Source of the DNA: Labia minor
Lineage: Eukaryota > Arthropoda > Insecta > Dermaptera > Spongiphoridae
DNA: 64,000 nucleotides
Reading direction: 5' to 3'
Assembly (NCBI GenBank): GCA_963082975.1
Contig: OY720345.1
Span: forward strand, 17,882,491 to 17,946,490
Below the pieces are notes generated by a model. The model was given only the letters and a program-made list of their open reading frames with translations, was not told the origin of the DNA and did not search any database. A program made the position numbers and the translations under genes. This document shows, one piece after another, positions 61,715-64,000 of the stretch; within the stretch, counting starts at the first letter, position 1, and each line of letters starts with the position of its first letter.

Positions 61715-62235
61715 AATTAAATTTAATTAATTATAATTTAAAATTAATAAATAATATTTATTAAACAAGCGCATGTTTGGCTCTTTGTGTTGGCGCATGA
61801 TTTGCAGTGTAAAAAAATTAATTCCGGTACTTTCAGCGATTCAATCAAGCTGAAATTCTATATATAGCAGTTTTATACAATTTTTAATCATATGAAAAAT
61901 TATCAAACATATATCTTTATTTTTAAGGTCACTTTAGAGGAAAAAAATCTAAACGTTATAGGTAATGACCCTCTTCCGGTTGTGCTACATTTCTCAAAAG
62001 TTGTTAGATAACTTTGAATTTTGAATAATGCCCGTATACCAAATTTCATTATTCTAGCTCAAACCGTTTTTGCGTAATCTTGTCTACATACATACATACA
62101 CACGCACATACACACACACAGACATTTTTCTCAACATTAGTTTAAATGATTCAGGCACCTTCAAAACGTATAAAAACATCAAAATCTCGACATCTAAAAT
62201 TTTCATGATCGCAATACTATCTCTGGCGAGATAGT
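61623..62235 (-). repeat. Family A element (Helentron-like), copy 6
   Basis: Reverse copy: CTGGAGTGTCTCCACTCG and ACTATCTCGCAATTTG at the left, CTGGCGAGATAGTA at the right. It has an (AT)n insert at 61678-61712 and a (CA)n core at about 62085-62120. The CACGTCACGTG block present in other copies is deleted here. Confidence 0.75.
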
Positions 62236-62239
62236 AAAA

Positions 62240-62727
62240 ATTACCTCTGGCCAGGCACAGAACCGAATGTGAAATAAATTAATTTCCTAACAACATTATA
62301 TATACATATAAATTATAAAAAAAAATATTTTTTAAACTTGAATTAAAATGACTAAATTATATTATCTTTTTTTTATTTTTAATTTAATTACTCAATTATC
62401 ATTTACTAATATATTTTAAGTGAAAAATTTCCGACAATGAATATAAAATTAATTCTTTGTAAACCACCACTTCCTGTTTCCGGATATACACCAAAAGTTG
62501 AGTAATTCATGCTACTGATGCATTAAGTAAATATATCAAATTTTATCAAAATCCATAGAGCCGTTCGAGCTATATAAATACGTCTATACGTACACACAAT
62601 GGAAAGAGGACAGACATCATGCTAAAATACTTTTTTCCTGTTAACAAAATGCATATATTTGTCAAAATCTCCACATGTGAAATTTGGTGTGAAAACAATA
62701 CTTCCCTTCCTATCGTCGGTTGGTAAA
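62240..62727 (-). repeat. Family B element (Helentron-like), reverse copy
   Basis: It begins with an end piece (CCTCTGGCCAGGCACAGAAC, GTGAAATAAATTAATTTCC) like the outer end at 25143. After AT-rich sequence it has the main body from GTGAAAAATTTCCGACAATG (62420) to CCTATCGTCGGTTGGTAA (62709), with a decayed core microsatellite at about 62585-62615. Confidence 0.6.
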
Positions 62728-63689
62728 AATATATGAAAATTACTTACTGAGAATCCATAATATAAAATTATAGATTATTTTATTAAATTTAATTCATATT
62801 ATGGATTTATTATTTCCATTACCCACAACTTCTAACCCTATTTTTTATTGTATTTAAAAAAAAAAAAACAAGTTAGTTTCATGTTTGTATTATTTTAAAT
62901 ATAAAATTGGTTTATAATTCGTTTTATCATTAAGCTGAATTTATACATAGGTGGGTGGTATACCATGTATGTTTTTTACATTTAGACCTCTTATATTTCT
63001 TTTCTATTAAATATGGATTTTAAGGGCTTAGAATTATAGTTTTATTCATTTTAAAATGATTTCGAAGTTAGCCCGATCGTTCATTATTATTACAACATTG
63101 AGACGGCAGTGCCGCAGGTTGCGTTTTACAGGGGCACCCATTAAAATGTTTTCATGAAAAAGCACAAAGATTTTTTTCTTATACATCCACCTCCTTTCAA
63201 ACCTTCTCATATAAAACATATTATCAATTTAATATGTAAATTAAGTTGTTTAATTAAATTAAAAAATAAATTTAAAATATGATTTTTCAAATTCATTATT
63301 TTGAAAATTATTAATTTTATCTTTTAAACGAAAATATATGTACCATGGTAAATATTAAAAAAAAAAATATTTAGTTTATATTTTATGAAACCCAAAGAAC
63401 AGCGTGCAACAGGTTTATTTGCACAACATGACTGATTTGTTTAACTTTCTTGAAGCAATTTAGGATATCTGGGAGTGAAAGAGTATTGGACCAATTATTA
63501 TTGCTAACATTCTGTTAATATTTATAATATGAATTTATATATATTTAACAATTTTTCTAAGTTTACTGATTATTGAAAAACTTAATCTACAATTATAAAT
63601 TTCATTTATAGAGTGAAGAGTAAATAAAAATCCAATAAATTTATTAATTGAACGATAGAAACTATCTAATATATGTAGGAGAATTTTGA
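62728..63689. other. No gene seen
   Basis: AT-rich, with a short GC-richer patch at 63090-63145 (GACGGCAGTGCCGCAGGTTG) of unknown nature. Confidence 0.4.
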
Positions 63690-64000
63690 TCACGGACGAG
63701 CGTCCAAAATAATATAGAGGCTGTGGTGGGGATCAGTTCGGTGTCTAGTGGTAATTTTTCCAATGAGCAACAAGAAGACTTTTCTTTGGACTTTTCAATA
63801 AAAGCTTATAGATTTCTTAAAAACGGTTTACTTACAATAAATATACAATCTAATCTTCGCTTTAAATATCCATCCAACTCCTACCGAGCATTAATTGTGG
63901 TGGGAGACGGATCGGGAGGCTTTCTCTTGGATGTCACCAAAGCCCCTGTTTTAGGCAGATTGTGGATTAATGGGGGTAGAAAAACATTTTACAACACAAT
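63690..64000 (+). CDS. Partial open frame of unknown protein, running off the right edge
   Basis: After a TGA at 63687-63689 the frame stays open for 103 codons to the window end, in a stretch clearly less AT-rich than its surroundings. No ATG occurs, so it is either an internal exon (possible acceptors near ATATAG at 63717, GATCAG at 63736 or TCTAG at 63748) or a frame whose start is lost. It reads NEQQEDFSLDFSIKAYRFLK, NGLLTINIQSNLRFKYPSNS, RALIVVGDGSGGFLLDVTKA, then PVLGRLWINGGRKTFYN. The glycine-rich GDGSGGFLLD and beta-strand-like pattern look like a real folded protein, but I do not recognise the family. The minus strand has a shorter open stretch of about 32 codons. Confidence 0.45.

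Overview
The window looks like a very AT-rich (by eye roughly three quarters A+T or more) arthropod genome, most likely an insect. The evidence is short-exon, intron-bearing genes with GT..AG junctions, a Rab35 whose amino end and switch regions match insect Rab35, and a repeat load of hAT, mariner, Helentron-like, LINE and tRNA-derived SINE elements. A parasitoid-type hymenopteran is plausible, but that is inference only.

Layout. (1) 0.4-6 kb: the 5' end of an unidentified minus-strand gene. It has a non-coding first exon near 5.9 kb, an ATG exon at 5.4 kb and a third exon at 0.4 kb, and runs off the left edge. Its 4.9 kb intron is full of repeats. (2) 8.3-11.4 kb: a complete hAT transposon of the Buster type with an uninterrupted transposase, terminal inverted repeats and a perfect 8-bp target duplication, inserted into a decayed LINE tail. 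(3) 13.8-30.7 kb: no host gene recognised. This is a repeat landscape of Helentron-like elements with a GTCY-type core, small hAT and mariner derivatives, tRNA-derived SINEs, a long imperfect hairpin (24.6-25.1 kb) and a 2.6 kb palindromic composite (25.1-27.8 kb). (4) 32.4-40.3 kb: a seven-coding-exon CRAL-TRIO lipid-transfer gene whose introns hold several transposon remnants. (5) 42.1-44.5 kb: a six-exon Rab35 GTPase gene in the same orientation, with a small hAT element carrying a G15 run in intron 5. (6) 44.5-54.4 kb: mostly AT-rich sequence with two small hAT elements, a GC/CpG-rich island at 49.1-49.5 kb and a few orphan exon-like frames. (7) 54.5-56.9 kb: a mariner with intact termini but a gutted transposase, enclosing a minisatellite and a spliced-looking minus-strand THAP-like gene fragment. 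(8) 57-64 kb: a long hairpin element, two more Helentron-like copies, and at the right edge a 103-codon open frame of unlike base composition that leaves the window.

The two complete host genes act in membrane and lipid trafficking: Rab35 in endosome and plasma-membrane recycling, and CRAL-TRIO in cytosolic carriage of small lipids. Nothing in the sequence shows co-regulation beyond tandem orientation. I saw no CRISPR array, rRNA or intact tRNA gene. The most unusual items are the intact Buster element with its cohort of internally deleted relatives sharing a TA-centred 8-bp duplication, the mariner enclosing gene-like exons, the 2.6 kb palindrome and the edge open frame.
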